Shown in pieces: positions 1 to 9,317 of a stretch of 64,000 nt of DNA. Every line of letters starts with the position of its first letter. The stretch's first letter is position 1. This DNA is from Umbribacter vaginalis (GTDB lineage Bacteria > Actinomycetota > Coriobacteriia > Coriobacteriales > Eggerthellaceae), in the NCBI GenBank assembly GCA_001552935.1, contig KQ959688.1, positions 35,390 through 99,389 on the forward strand, read 5' to 3'. A model generated the notes under the pieces. The model was not told the DNA's origin, ran no database searches, and saw only the letters and a list, made by a program, of their open reading frames with translations. The translations under genes were made by a program, and so were the position numbers.

Positions 1-1436
1 CAGCCGCAACCCCCGCGCAACCAGCCGCAACCGCTTCCGCCGCTGCGACTTCAACACAAGCTGAGATTGCCACACAAGCTGCAGCCACCACCGAGGCAAC
101 TCCAGCGCCAGCTGCGACTTCACCAAGCAGTGCTCCAGCCGTTCCCCGTGTGCTGAACGGAAACGGAACGCTTGTGGCATCCGCGCTTACGTTTGGCGAC
201 AGCAGCTCGCACGTCAACGTCTCGCGCGATCTTGACACCGCAGTTCACGATACATTTGCGGTAGGCGTAAGCGAATTTGCACGTCAAAATAAGGGCACCG
301 AGAAAAACGTTGACGGCAGCTCCATTGGCTACCACTGGCCCTCTGCCGGCGCGAACGGCTTCTCGCTTATCGCTACGAAAAGCGCCATTTTTGTGTACGT
401 TCCGCAGTCGGTGCTGGACACCTTGCACCTCTCGCTCAATGATACCAGCGTTCAACAGGCACTTCTCGATTTGCTGAGCACGCTTGATGCCGAAACCGCA
501 CATGGTGGGCAGCTGCTTTCGTCGCTACACGTTCCCGTGTTCTTCACCACGGCGTCTGAACTGGCGTACGAAAACTACACGTATTCATTTGCTAAAAAGC
601 AGGGCGATACCATATATCTGGCGTGTAAGCATGCGTCAAAGGCAGAAAGTGCTGATGGAGCGCTGTTTAGCGAAGTAGGAGTCTTAACGCCGAAAAGCGA
701 CATTGCGTTCGCGGAGAAACCAAGCGGCATTGCGGCGCTCGGCGCCTTCTTGCAAACGGTTGATTTTGACCCGCTATGGGTGTCGCTGCGCACAACAGGC
801 GTTGCCATCATCTTCATTTTCCTGATTGGCCTGATAACAGCGTGGGCGACCATTCGCGTATCAAGCAAGTGGAAAGGCCTGCTCGATACCATCTTTACCA
901 TTCCGATGGTGTTGCCGCCTACGGTGTGCGGTTTCTTGCTGTTGCTGCTGTTCGGCGACACAACGTCGGTTGGGCGCTGGCTGGCCGCGCAGGGCATCGA
1001 GATTGTGTTCACGTGGCAAGCGGCGGTTATTTCATGCGTTGTAGTGGGGTTTCCGATGATGTATCGAACGGTGCGCGGCGCGTTTGAGAACCTTGACGCG
1101 TCGATGCTTGATGCAGCGCGCACGCTGGGCTGGTCGGAGCGACGTGTGTTCTTGCGTTTGATGCTGCCTTTAGCGTGGCCCTCCATTGCTGCTGGAACGG
1201 TGCTTGCGTTCGCGCGCGCCATGGGCGAATTTGGATGTACGCTGTTTTTCGCAGGTAATTATGCAGGCATTACGCAAACAATCCCCATTGCAATCTACTT
1301 CGACTGGATGAGCGGCAAAACCGACGAAGCAATGTTTTGGGTAATTGTCGTTATTCTTATTTCGTTCCTGGTGATTTTTATCATCAACGCGTATTCTGCG
1401 CGCACGCAGCGCTATCGTAAAACCGCAGGTGATTAA
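1..1436 (+). CDS. modB: ModB-like molybdate ABC transporter permease with large N-terminal extracytoplasmic region (5' partial)
   Basis: The reading frame is open from the left edge (codons start at base 3) to the TAA at 1434-1436, so the true start lies outside the window. About the first 45 visible residues are an Ala/Pro/Thr-rich linker. Then come roughly 190 residues of soluble sequence I do not recognise. The last 225 residues are a typical molybdate-type permease with several membrane segments and the coupling-loop signature region around ARTLGWSERRVFLRLMLPLA. ModB proteins are usually about 220-230 residues, so this one carries a long extra N-terminal part, perhaps a fused or divergent binding domain. 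The downstream ATPase gene begins at the stop codon, so the two are co-translated. The permease assignment is firm; the extra domain is unassigned. Confidence 0.85.
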   Translation, partial: AATPAQPAATASAAATSTQAEIATQAAATTEATPAPAATSPSSAPAVPRVLNGNGTLVASALTFGDSSSHVNVSRDLDTAVHDTFAVGVSEFARQNKGTEKNVDGSSIGYHWPSAGANGFSLIATKSAIFVYVPQSVLDTLHLSLNDTSVQQALLDLLSTLDAETAHGGQLLSSLHVPVFFTTASELAYENYTYSFAKKQGDTIYLACKHASKAESADGALFSEVGVLTPKSDIAFAEKPSGIAALGAFLQTVDFDPLWVSLRTTGVAIIFIFLIGLITAWATIRVSSKWKGLLDTIFTIPMVLPPTVCGFLLLLLFGDTTSVGRWLAAQGIEIVFTWQAAVISCVVVGFPMMYRTVRGAFENLDASMLDAARTLGWSERRVFLRLMLPLAWPSIAAGTVLAFARAMGEFGCTLFFAGNYAGITQTIPIAIYFDWMSGKTDEAMFWVIVVILISFLVIFIINAYSARTQRYRKTAGD

Positions 1437-1437
1437 C

Positions 1438-2583
1438 ATGGCTTTGGATATGCACATTACAAAACAGCTGAACACGTTCACGCTTGAATCGACGCTGAAC
1501 ATCGGCAACGAGGTTGTTGGTTTGCTGGGCGCGTCGGGGTGTGGAAAATCGATGACCATGCGCAGCGTTGCCGGCATTGAAAAGCCTGATAGCGGCCATA
1601 TTACGGTGAACGGAATTGAGTATTTCAACAAAGAGAAACACATCAACTTAAGCCCGCAGAAGCGTCAAACGGCCTTGCTGTTTCAAAACTACCAGCTGTT
1701 TCCACACATGACAGTTGCGCAAAATATCGCGGCGGGCATTCACAATGCCACAGCCACTGAAAAGCAGCAACGCATCGATGAACAGGTGAAACGCTTCGGC
1801 TTGAAAGGTTTGGAGCAGCGTCATCCGCTGCAACTTTCAGGAGGCCAGCAGCAACGTGTGGCGCTTGCACGCATGTTGGCGGCGCAGCCTGCAATTTTGC
1901 TGCTTGACGAGCCACTTTCGGCGTTAGACGCGCACTTGAAGCGCGAACTTGAAGCCGACTTGAACACCCTGTTCAACATGTTCGGAAAAACGGTGCTGTA
2001 TGTCAGCCACGACATCGACGAAGCAACGCGTTTGTGCGACAAAATTGCCGTAGTGCACGATGGTCACATTCAAGAAATTTCAACGCCGAAACAGCTGATG
2101 GAGAACCCGCGCTCCCTGCCAGGCTTGCGCTTGTCGGGGTGTCGCAATTTGTTCCCCGTGCAGGCCATTGACGAGCATCACGTGCGAAGCGTTCGTGCAA
2201 ATACTACTATTGAAGTGCGGAATTACACCTCGGGTGAAAATTTGTTTGCGGGCATTCGCGAAACCGATATTGTGCAGCTTGATAATCCGATCGAACAAAA
2301 TTGCCTGTGCATGCGCGTGGCGTCGTTTATTGACTCTCGTTACGCGCGCGATATACGTCTTGAAGCAGCAAAAGATGCCTCGGTGCGCGATGCAACCGAA
2401 AATCCGCTGTTTTTGACGTCGGACGAGAAGGAAACATTTTCGCTGTTCTGGCGCATCAACCGTGCCGATTATCAGGTGCGAGCGTTGCCTGTGGTGGGGG
2501 ATGTGGTGTACGTGCACGTGAAACCGGAGAACGTTCACGTTTTACCTGCTCCGCCGGTGTATACCACCAAGCGCACAACGTAG
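1438..2583 (+). CDS. modC: ModC-like molybdate ABC transporter ATPase
   Basis: An ABC ATPase of 381 residues that would energise molybdate import together with the upstream ModB. It shows the Walker A motif GASGCGKS, the signature LSGGQQQRVALARML, Walker B followed by LLLDEPLSALD, and the H-loop region YVSHDIDEA. About 150 further residues follow the ATPase core, as in ModC proteins with a C-terminal regulatory (TOBE/MOP-type) region, although I cannot confirm that fold by eye. I start it at the ATG at 1438, five bases after AGGTGAT. A GTG at 1429 in the same frame overlaps the modB stop and is a possible alternative. Next to moaA and moaC, molybdate is the likely substrate; tungstate cannot be excluded. 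Confidence 0.88.
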   Translation: MALDMHITKQLNTFTLESTLNIGNEVVGLLGASGCGKSMTMRSVAGIEKPDSGHITVNGIEYFNKEKHINLSPQKRQTALLFQNYQLFPHMTVAQNIAAGIHNATATEKQQRIDEQVKRFGLKGLEQRHPLQLSGGQQQRVALARMLAAQPAILLLDEPLSALDAHLKRELEADLNTLFNMFGKTVLYVSHDIDEATRLCDKIAVVHDGHIQEISTPKQLMENPRSLPGLRLSGCRNLFPVQAIDEHHVRSVRANTTIEVRNYTSGENLFAGIRETDIVQLDNPIEQNCLCMRVASFIDSRYARDIRLEAAKDASVRDATENPLFLTSDEKETFSLFWRINRADYQVRALPVVGDVVYVHVKPENVHVLPAPPVYTTKRTT

Positions 2584-2634
2584 AACGCATCGAAACATGA
2601 CGAATCATAACGAAACAGTACTCGCTGCTTTACA

Positions 2635-2649
2635 GAATAGTCACTATTC
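2635..2649. promoter_or_regulatory. Short palindrome upstream of moaA
   Basis: GAATAGT, one base, ACTATTC form a perfect 7-bp inverted repeat in the 127-bp gap between modC and moaA. A TATACT hexamer at 2682-2687 could be a -10 element. The palindrome may be an operator for the moa genes, but it does not resemble the ModE consensus I know, so the regulator is unknown. Confidence 0.3.
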
Positions 2650-2710
2650 GCGCTTGAGAATGAATTGAGAGCATCGTGCGTTATACTTACCTCACGAGAA
2701 GCGAGGTTTC

Positions 2711-3715
2711 ATGAAAGATGGTTATGGCCGACAGATAAATTATTTGCGCATTTCACTTACTGATAAGTGCAATTTGCGTTGTATTTACTGCATGCCTGAA
2801 GAGGGCGTGTGTCTCATGCCGCATGACGCTTTGCTTTCCATTGAAGAAATTACGCGCTGCGTGAAAGTTGCTACGCGCATCGGCATCAAAAACGTGCGCC
2901 TTACAGGCGGTGAGCCTCTTGTTCGTAAAGGCATTATTGCGCTTGTTCAGCAATTATCAGCTATCCCTGAAATTGAAAATATCTCGCTTACCACTAATGG
3001 CACCATGTTGAAGACAATGGCACTTCCTTTGAAAGAAGCGGGCTTGAACAGGGTAAACATTTCACTCGATACGCTGTCGCGCGAGACTTATGCGCTGGTT
3101 ACTCGTCGCGATAAGCTGCATGAAGCGCTTGAAGGCATACAAGAAGCGCTGCGTGTTGGCTTAAGCCCCGTTAAGATTAACACGGTAACGGTACGCAGCT
3201 TAAAAGAAAATTATTTGGAATTCGCAAAAATGACGCTTGATATGCCACTTCATGTGCGTTTTATCGAGTATATGCCCATCGGAACGCATGTGAACGATCC
3301 GAATACTGGCTGGGGAAAACAAGATGTGTATCCTGCAGATGAACTGATAGAGGATATTAATCATGCAGCGTTGCGTGAGGGCTTATCACCTTTATTGCCT
3401 GTCTCTGACATGCATAAACCTCAAGGTTCAGGGCCAGCGCGGTATTTGGCATTCCCGGGTGCACGCGGAACCGTGGGAGTTATTTCGCCACTTTCAAGGC
3501 ATTTTTGCTCGGAGTGCAACCGTTTGCGCTTAACAGCCGACGGTAAATTGCGTCCGTGCTTGTTCTCGGACAAGGAGTGGGATGTGCGCACGGCACTTCG
3601 CGAGGGAAGCGATGAAGACGTATACAAGGTATTTTTGCAGGTTTTGAACAAAAATCCTGATGAACACCACGACAAAGTGGGCACTGAACGCGAGATGAGT
3701 CAAATTGGAGGCTAG
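2711..3715 (+). CDS. moaA: GTP 3',8-cyclase MoaA
   Basis: A radical-SAM enzyme of 334 residues catalysing the first step of molybdopterin synthesis: rearrangement of GTP to 3',8-cyclo-GTP. The N-terminal cluster motif is CNLRCIYC (Cys20, Cys24, Cys27), followed by [11 protein letters not shown], the SAM-binding GGE region. The second, GTP-side cluster is [18 protein letters not shown] near residue 260. The protein ends in MSQIGG, the conserved C-terminal Gly-Gly tail of MoaA. Length and all motifs fit the family. moaC follows two bases after the stop, so the pair is translationally coupled, and the molybdate transporter lies just upstream. Confidence 0.97.
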   Translation: MKDGYGRQINYLRISLTDKCNLRCIYCMPEEGVCLMPHDALLSIEEITRCVKVATRIGIKNVRLTGGEPLVRKGIIALVQQLSAIPEIENISLTTNGTMLKTMALPLKEAGLNRVNISLDTLSRETYALVTRRDKLHEALEGIQEALRVGLSPVKINTVTVRSLKENYLEFAKMTLDMPLHVRFIEYMPIGTHVNDPNTGWGKQDVYPADELIEDINHAALREGLSPLLPVSDMHKPQGSGPARYLAFPGARGTVGVISPLSRHFCSECNRLRLTADGKLRPCLFSDKEWDVRTALREGSDEDVYKVFLQVLNKNPDEHHDKVGTEREMSQIGG

Positions 3716-3717
3716 AA

Positions 3718-4311
3718 GTGGGAACAGGGGACACAGGCAACGCAATGGGCGCGATGGGCGCAGGTGACACGATGGACGCAGGCAACACAATGGGCGCTCA
3801 CAAGCTTACGCACATTAACGAAAAGGGCGAAGTTCGCATGGTGGACGTGTCCGCAAAGCCAGATACGGTGCGCGTTGCAATTGCCGAGGGTTTTATTGCG
3901 ATGCATGAAGAAACACTGGCGCTGATTGTTGAGGGACGTGCAGCCAAAGGCGACGTGCTAGCATGTGCGCGTGTAGCTGGGGTTATGGCTGCGAAACAAA
4001 CCTCGACGCTTATTCCGATGTGTCATCCGCTGCCCATTACGAAGGCGCATATCGAGTGCACGCCCGTGGGCAAAGGCCAGCGCAGCGACGGGCGCGTGGG
4101 CATTCACGTGGTGGCTACAACAGGCGTAACAGGCAAAACGGGCATCGAGATGGAAGCGCTTACCGCGGCAAGTGTCGCGTGCTTGACCATTTACGACATG
4201 TGCAAAGCGGTCGATAGGGGCATGGAGATAAGCGACGTGCGGCTTCTTAAAAAAGAAGGCGGAAAAACGGGTTTATGGCTGCGCGAAGAGCACGCATGTG
4301 ATACCCTATAA
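3718..4311 (+). CDS. moaC: Cyclic pyranopterin monophosphate synthase MoaC with repetitive N-terminal extension
   Basis: Converts 3',8-cyclo-GTP to cyclic pyranopterin monophosphate, the step after MoaA. The conserved core starts near residue 27 ([18 protein letters not shown]) and contains MCHPLP, the active-site stretch [13 protein letters not shown] and YDMCKAVD. The frame opens with GTG at 3718, seven bases after GGAGG, giving 197 residues. The first 26 residues are rich in Gly, Met, Ala, Asp and Thr and come from degenerate repeats of GGCAACRCAATGGGCGC type, so the real start might be one of several in-frame ATG codons further in. I keep the GTG because it has the only good ribosome-binding site. 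Confidence 0.95.
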   Translation: MGTGDTGNAMGAMGAGDTMDAGNTMGAHKLTHINEKGEVRMVDVSAKPDTVRVAIAEGFIAMHEETLALIVEGRAAKGDVLACARVAGVMAAKQTSTLIPMCHPLPITKAHIECTPVGKGQRSDGRVGIHVVATTGVTGKTGIEMEALTAASVACLTIYDMCKAVDRGMEISDVRLLKKEGGKTGLWLREEHACDTL

Positions 4312-4392
4312 ACTTGTAAAAGTTTGCCATGGGAAACGCCCAGCTGCTGCGGAATGCAAAAGCGTTGCCCAACCGCCAAGGAGAACAATGCG

Positions 4393-4857
4393 ATGAATCA
4401 GGAGAATTCTGTTTCCGCTGTAAACGACGCCAATCAGGCGTCTTCTTGCGTCAACCAGGCGTCTTCTTGCGCCGATGCGCGCCACAAAAAAGTAACGCGC
4501 ACGCTGTGGGCCATTGCCGGATTTCTACTGTTCGGGTTGGCGGTTCTTGGTGCCATCTTGCCGCTTTTGCCCACCACTCCCTTCCTGCTTGCCGCCGCAT
4601 TTTGCTTCGCGCGTTCTTCCGAAAAACTGAACGCATGGTTTAAGCAAACGCGCTTGTATCGCAGTGTGCTGGCAAGTTACGTTTCAAAACGCGAAATGAC
4701 GCTTAAAGCAAAACTGACGGTGCTTATTCCGGTTACTATCCTGCTTGGATTGGGATTTTTCATGATGCATAACGTGCTTGTGGGGCGCATTATCGTTGCC
4801 ATTGTGTGGATTGGGCACATCATCTATTTTGGGTTTGTCGTAAAAACTCAGCGCTAA
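4393..4857 (+). CDS. YbaN-like DUF454 inner-membrane protein
   Basis: A 154-residue membrane protein of the DUF454 (YbaN) family, whose function is unknown. The conserved part begins near residue 38 with the first membrane segment and the family stretch GAILPLLPTTPFLLAAAFCF, continues with ARSSEKLNAWF, and ends with two closely spaced membrane segments. The start is the ATG at 4393, nine bases after AAGGAG. The N-terminus before the family domain contains a perfect-looking duplication of NQASSC, encoded by two 21-bp units at 4432-4473. It lies between moaC and yebC with its own spacing, and nothing in the context gives a role. Confidence 0.85.
   Translation: MNQENSVSAVNDANQASSCVNQASSCADARHKKVTRTLWAIAGFLLFGLAVLGAILPLLPTTPFLLAAAFCFARSSEKLNAWFKQTRLYRSVLASYVSKREMTLKAKLTVLIPVTILLGLGFFMMHNVLVGRIIVAIVWIGHIIYFGFVVKTQR
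4432..4473 (+). repeat. In-frame 21-bp tandem duplication in the DUF454 gene
   Basis: Two adjacent 21-bp units coding for NQASSCV and NQASSCA. They differ at only two or three bases and sit in the variable N-terminus before the first membrane segment. Confidence 0.85.
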
Positions 4858-4923
4858 TTCAAAAACCTGCCAAAAGCTGTGATAAAATTTCCATATCTAT
4901 GTACTATATGAAGGGAATACGGT

Positions 4924-5685
4924 ATGTCGGGACATTCAAAGTGGGCAACCACCAAACACCGCAAAGCTGCTCAAGACGCGAAGCGCTCTGCGTTGTTCTC
5001 AAAGCTGACCAGGGTAATTACAGTTGCAGCTAAAGAAGGCGGCGATCCAAACCCCGATAACAATGCGGCATTAGCTGCTGCTATCGAGAAAGCAAAGGGA
5101 TATTCGCTTCCCAACGATAAGATCAAAACCGCTATTGATAAAGCATTTGGTGCTGGTAAAGATGCTGCTAATTATGAATCGGTCGTGTATGAGGGCTATG
5201 GTCCGTGTGGCGTGGCGATATATTGCGAAGCTCTTACCGATAACCGTAACAGAACGGCTGCTGATGTGCGTGCTGCGTTTTCGCACAGTGGCGGCAATTT
5301 AGGTACGTCAGGTTCGGTAGCGTTTCAGTTCGAGCGCCGCGGTCAGATTACCATTCTTAAAGAAGCATGTGCCGATGAAGACGAATTGATGCTTGCAGTT
5401 GCTGATGCTGGTGGTGACGATTACGAAGACGCAGGTGATGAGTGGATTGTGTATACTGCTCCGAGCGCTCTTATGTCTACCAAAAAGGCACTTGAAGAGG
5501 CAGGTATTCAAACGCATGGTGCAGAATTGACGATGATTGCGCATACGCCATGTGCTGTTGATCCTAAAGATGCGCCGAAGGTAATGCGCCTTATTGATAA
5601 GCTTGAAGAGTTGGAAGACTTGCAAAACGTGTATCACACGATGGAGATGACCGACGAAGTTGTCGCTGCGCTTGAAGCTGAATAG
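4924..5685 (+). CDS. yebC: YebC/PmpR family regulatory protein
   Basis: A 253-residue member of the YebC/TACO1 family. It begins with the family signature MSGHSKWATTKHRKAAQDAK and contains the conserved GGDPNPDNN and LPNDKI stretches. Family members act as DNA-binding regulators, and recent work links them to translation through difficult (for example proline-rich) stretches; which applies here cannot be read from the sequence. ATG at 4924 follows AAGGGAATACGGT. The position directly upstream of ruvC is the usual one in actinobacteria and many other phyla. Confidence 0.95.
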   Translation: MSGHSKWATTKHRKAAQDAKRSALFSKLTRVITVAAKEGGDPNPDNNAALAAAIEKAKGYSLPNDKIKTAIDKAFGAGKDAANYESVVYEGYGPCGVAIYCEALTDNRNRTAADVRAAFSHSGGNLGTSGSVAFQFERRGQITILKEACADEDELMLAVADAGGDDYEDAGDEWIVYTAPSALMSTKKALEEAGIQTHGAELTMIAHTPCAVDPKDAPKVMRLIDKLEELEDLQNVYHTMEMTDEVVAALEAE

Positions 5686-5897
5686 GCGTTGGCGGAGCTG
5701 GTGCGGGGCGCTGATGAAGCTGGTTGACGGTAGCGAGGCGATAGCGCTGACCAGCGGGAACGTGTGCTCGGTCGCGAGCGGTTGCAAGCGGGAGTGTGGC
5801 GTAGGCGCTGACGTGAGGTGCGAAACGTCGCTCCAAGCAGCCAGATAAGGTTCTTCGTTTCTTCATGATGAATGTGCGCGTAAAGTGAGCTGATGAT

Positions 5898-6404
5898 ATG
5901 CATCGAACGATTCTTGGTATCGACCCTGGGCTTGCACATACGGGTTGGGGAGTTGTCGAACAATGCAATAACCAGCTTATTTGTCGTGCGTATGGATGTG
6001 TTGCAACGCCTGCTTCTCAGGAATTAAGCCGCCGCTTACAAAAAATTTACGAGCAGATTGGCGCTGTCATAGAGCGATTTTCCCCTGAAGCAGTAGGAAT
6101 TGAAACGGTGTGGTTCGGGCAGAACATCACAGCTGCTTTTGCTACCGGGCAGGCGCGTGGTGCCGCTCTTGTTGCCTGTTCACAGGGCAATTTGCAAGTT
6201 GGAGAATACACGCCGCGCCAAATTAAGCTGGCGGTATGCGGCGTGGGAAGCGCCGACAAACATCAAGTACAATATATGACGAAGCAGTTGCTTTCGCTGG
6301 AGGATATTCCGCAGCCTGATCATGCGGCTGATGCGTTGGCTGCTGCTTTGTGTTTCTCCACGCACGCCAACTCGTATACAAACGCGTATACCAAAGGACG
6401 TTAG
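5898..6404 (+). CDS. ruvC: Holliday junction endonuclease RuvC
   Basis: Resolves Holliday junctions together with RuvAB. The 168-residue protein has the conserved acidic active-site positions in GIDPGL (Asp9), AVGIETVWFG (Glu near 68) and DHAADALAAAL near the C-terminus. The length is normal. The ATG at 5898 has only a weak upstream GTGAG. It lies between yebC and ruvA but is separated from each by about 190-210 bases of GC-rich repetitive spacer, rather than by the few bases common elsewhere. Confidence 0.96.
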   Translation: MHRTILGIDPGLAHTGWGVVEQCNNQLICRAYGCVATPASQELSRRLQKIYEQIGAVIERFSPEAVGIETVWFGQNITAAFATGQARGAALVACSQGNLQVGEYTPRQIKLAVCGVGSADKHQVQYMTKQLLSLEDIPQPDHAADALAAALCFSTHANSYTNAYTKGR

Positions 6405-6414
6405 GCACGCGAAA

Positions 6415-6490
6415 GAGAATCGCGCACGCTGCGGAACGCGAGACATGCGGCAGAGAACCGTACACGCTGCGAAACGCGAGACATGGTAGC
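6415..6490 (+). repeat. 38-bp tandem repeat (2 copies) in the ruvC-ruvA spacer
   Basis: Two adjacent 38-bp copies, 6415-6452 and 6453-6490, share GAGAAYCG, CACGCTGCG and AACGCGAGACATG. They fill much of the 190-bp ruvC-ruvA gap. No gene is evident there. Confidence 0.75.
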
Positions 6491-6594
6491 GGTTGTTACG
6501 TTCACCTGCAGTTAGCGTGTATGCTCGTGATACGGCGCCCGTACCGCACCCGCCGTGCGCACTGAGGCACCACGCATACCGAAAGGGAAGATAG

Positions 6595-7179
6595 ATGATA
6601 GATTTTCTTGAAGGAACGCTGGTCGATAAGCACGCAACGGGCATTGTTGTGGCGCTGAACGGCATGGGTTTTGCCGTAAGCATGGCCGCGGGTGACATTG
6701 CGCAACTGCCGTCGCTGGGGCAGAGCGTAAAAGTATACACCTACCTGCACGTTCGTGCCGATGCTCTGACGCTTTCGGGTTTCCTGAGCCGCGCGCAGCG
6801 TGCGTGTTTCGAGCGTCTGCTGGCTGTGTCGGGTATTGGCGCCAAAGTGGCGCTGACGGTGCTTTCCGCCTATTCACCTGCTGAATTGTCGGATATTGTG
6901 GCGCAGGAAAACTTGGCTGCTTTGCAGAAAATTCCGGGTATTGGCAAGAAAAGCGCGTCGCGTTTGATGCTTGAGCTTAAAGGTTCGCTTTCTAGTTTTG
7001 CGGATGATGAAAGTGTTGGCGACATTGGCACGTCATCTGGGATAACGTATGCACAAAGCGCGCTGATGTCGATGGGATTCACCGAACGCGAAGCTGCGCT
7101 TGCGCTGAAGGATGCTCCTCGCGACGTGGACGAGGCACATGTATTACAATATGCACTAAAACGTTTGGGTTCCTCGTAA
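6595..7179 (+). CDS. ruvA: Holliday junction branch-migration protein RuvA
   Basis: The 194-residue RuvA binds the four-way junction and loads the RuvB motor. Three regions are visible: the N-terminal OB-fold (MIDFLEGTLVDK), the helix-hairpin-helix pair (VSGIGAKVALTVL and IPGIGKKSASRLMLELK), and a C-terminal RuvB-contact domain after an acidic linker. The start ATG at 6595 follows GAAAGGGAAG. It is followed by a 359-bp spacer before ruvB. Confidence 0.97.
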   Translation: MIDFLEGTLVDKHATGIVVALNGMGFAVSMAAGDIAQLPSLGQSVKVYTYLHVRADALTLSGFLSRAQRACFERLLAVSGIGAKVALTVLSAYSPAELSDIVAQENLAALQKIPGIGKKSASRLMLELKGSLSSFADDESVGDIGTSSGITYAQSALMSMGFTEREAALALKDAPRDVDEAHVLQYALKRLGSS

Positions 7180-7538
7180 GCGCGGGGCGGCGTTTCGTGT
7201 GGCGTTTCGTTCGTCTAGCTTGAACGTGCGGCGTTGGAACGTGCAGCGCGGGAACATGAGGCTGCGCGGATGTGTGACGATGCTTGCGTTGGTGCGGTTC
7301 AAGAACATGTCATTTACCTGCGAAAATAGGTAGCGGTTCTTTGTTTTTGTGCATCGCGCGAAACGCAACAAGAATGTATCGAGCGTGCAGTATGTGCGAC
7401 TGCGCCCCGTTCCCGCGTGCGTTCGTGAACCTGTGAACTCGAGAACCAGCGACTTCGCTTCGAACCTGCGACTTCGCCTTGTTCCCGCGTGTGAACCCGC
7501 GATACGTAAAGCGTGCCACCAACAAAAAGGAGTGCATC
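7180..7538. repeat. ruvA-ruvB spacer with degenerate direct repeats
   Basis: No credible gene lies in this 359-bp gap. It holds a 27-bp imperfect direct repeat at 7395-7421 and 7467-7493 (TGCGACTKCGCC followed by GTTCCCGCGTG) and several shorter copies of related GC-rich words. The ruvB ribosome-binding site AAGGAG is at 7527-7532. Confidence 0.6.
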
Positions 7539-8636
7539 ATGGCTGCGTCAGTTGAGCTTGACGGCATGATTTTCAACAACGAAAATGCAATGGGAGACGA
7601 ACGCCACGAGTCCTCTCAGAAACAGCCTGTTCATGAGCGCAATCTTGACGCGACTTTGCAAGAGGACGACCTCGCGCTTGACAAAAATTTGCGCCCTCAG
7701 CATTTGTCGGAGTATTTGGGGCAAGAGAAAATCAAAGAGTCGCTGGCAATTTTGGTTGAGGCGGCTAAAAAGCGTGGAGAAACACCTGATCATATCTTGT
7801 TTTCGGGGCCTCCCGGCTTAGGCAAAACAACGCTTGCGGGCGTTGTTGCAAACGAGCTTTCGTCACGCATAAAAACCACCAGCGGCCCTGCCATCGAACG
7901 CACGGGCGATCTAGCTGCTCTTTTGACGAATCTTGAAGAGGGCGATGTCCTTTTTATTGACGAAATTCACCGTCTTAACAAAATGGTTGAAGAAGTGCTG
8001 TATCCGGCGCTGGAAGATTTTGTGCTGGATATTATTGTGGGTAAAGGCCCTGCTGCGCGCTCCATTCGCCTTGAGTTGCCGCATTTCACGCTTATTGGTG
8101 CCACCACGCGCGCGGGCTTGCTTACCGGGCCGCTGCGCGATCGGTTTGGGGTGGCGTTCCGCTTACAGTATTACACGCCGCGTGAACTGGCAGAAATTGT
8201 GCAGCGTTCGGCGTCTATCCTGGGTATTCGCATTCAGGATGAGGGCGCGCTTGAAATTGCGCGGCGCTCGCGCGGGACGCCTCGCCTGGCGAATAGGGTG
8301 CTCAAGCGCGTGCGCGATTGGGCGCAAGTGCAGGGGATTGATTGCATTGACGAAGATGTGGCAGCGCAGGCGCTGAGTTTCTTCGAGATTGACCATTTAG
8401 GGCTTGATACGATGGACAATCGCATTTTGGAGCTGCTGGTGAAAAGCTTTTTCGGCAAGCCGGTTGGGCTGTCGACAATTGCGTCGGCGCTTTCGGAAGA
8501 CCCCAGCACGATTGAGGACGTGTACGAGCCGTTTTTGATACAGCAAGGCCTGATAGCGCGCACGCCGAAGGGACGCCAGGCAACGCGGCGCGCCTACGAG
8601 CACCTGGGCGTGCCGTTTGAGGACGGCACCGCTTAG
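7539..8636 (+). CDS. ruvB: Holliday junction branch-migration ATPase RuvB
   Basis: AAA+ motor of the RuvAB complex, 365 residues. Visible motifs are Walker [10 protein letters not shown], Walker [10 protein letters not shown], sensor 1 in LIGATTRAG, and the C-terminal winged-helix domain with [11 protein letters not shown] and IARTPKGR. The ATG at 7539 is seven bases after AAGGAG. The upstream in-frame ATG at 7479 adds residues that do not resemble RuvB and lacks a site. The first 45 residues before [12 protein letters not shown] are longer and more acidic than usual. Confidence 0.97.
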   Translation: MAASVELDGMIFNNENAMGDERHESSQKQPVHERNLDATLQEDDLALDKNLRPQHLSEYLGQEKIKESLAILVEAAKKRGETPDHILFSGPPGLGKTTLAGVVANELSSRIKTTSGPAIERTGDLAALLTNLEEGDVLFIDEIHRLNKMVEEVLYPALEDFVLDIIVGKGPAARSIRLELPHFTLIGATTRAGLLTGPLRDRFGVAFRLQYYTPRELAEIVQRSASILGIRIQDEGALEIARRSRGTPRLANRVLKRVRDWAQVQGIDCIDEDVAAQALSFFEIDHLGLDTMDNRILELLVKSFFGKPVGLSTIASALSEDPSTIEDVYEPFLIQQGLIARTPKGRQATRRAYEHLGVPFEDGTA

Positions 8637-8656
8637 CGCGCGTTGGATCGCGCGTT

Positions 8657-8700
8657 GTTGCGTGTGCGTGAGTGGTTGCGCGTGTGTGAGTGGTTGCGCG
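8657..8700. repeat. 18-bp tandem repeat downstream of ruvB
   Basis: Units at 8657-8674 and 8675-8692 read GTTGCGTGTGCGTGAGTG and GTTGCGCGTGTGTGAGTG, with a partial third copy from 8693. The related block GCGTTGGATMGCGCGTTGTTG occurs on both sides (near 8642 and 8747). The 282-bp gap 8637-8918 otherwise shows no gene. Confidence 0.8.
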
Positions 8701-8918
8701 GTGATGCACGCGAAAGGTGTGCCTTGTTTGTAGGTTGTTGCGTGTGCGTTGGATAGCGCGTTGTTGCCTGGTTTACACGCTGTTGCGCGTTGTTTGTGAG
8801 CGCGACGCAGGAGTGTGCTTGCGTTCCCGGTGGAAACGGCTGGCAGATGCGTGAAAAGTACGGGCAGACGCGGGGATGGTGCGTTTTCCCTGTTCATGAT
8901 AGTTGAAAGGATGGCAGT

Positions 8919-9317
8919 ATGTTCGAGCGAGATTACGTGATGCGCTTGATTATGCAGTTTGTGGAGGCGTTGCGTCGCAGTTGGCAGCAGAAACAGAAGG
9001 ACTTGGATCCGCTGTTGGCGGCGGAGACGCTGGAGGCTGCCATTACGCAGACGACGGATATTGACGGCGCGGCGCTGCTTTCGCTTGCTCCGCAGTCGAT
9101 GGCGTCGATTTTGCGCGTGTCGGGGGTGGACGACAAGCTCATTTCATATTTGGGACATGGGCTTTTGCTGGCGTCGACGTATTATGAGGAAGCGGGGAAC
9201 GTACAGCTGGCGCATTTGCGTGCGGCGCAGGCGCGTGCGTTGGCGCAGGCGTACCACTTCGATTTGCCTGACGACCCGTCCGATTTCTCCGACCTCGACC
9301 GCTACAAAGACCAGTAG
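8919..9317 (+). CDS. DUF6483-like small protein
   Basis: A 132-residue soluble protein beginning MFERDYVMRLIMQFVEALRR. That opening resembles the short proteins grouped as DUF6483, found in Firmicutes and Actinobacteria, which have no known function. It looks all-helical; the middle is rich in Leu and Ala (AAETLEAAI, HLRAAQARALAQAY) in a pattern reminiscent of a TPR-like helical pair. The tail is acidic (DDPSDFSDLDRYKD). The ATG at 8919 follows GAAAGGATGGCAGT. It is the last gene before the AT-rich island. Family assignment is from memory of the N-terminal motif. Confidence 0.75.
   Translation: MFERDYVMRLIMQFVEALRRSWQQKQKDLDPLLAAETLEAAITQTTDIDGAALLSLAPQSMASILRVSGVDDKLISYLGHGLLLASTYYEEAGNVQLAHLRAAQARALAQAYHFDLPDDPSDFSDLDRYKDQ

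Noticed and set aside
2635-2649. ModE or molybdenum-cofactor riboswitch site before moaA
   Set aside because: The palindrome lacks the TATATA-type ModE arms, and the 127-bp gap is too short and lacks the helices of the moco RNA.
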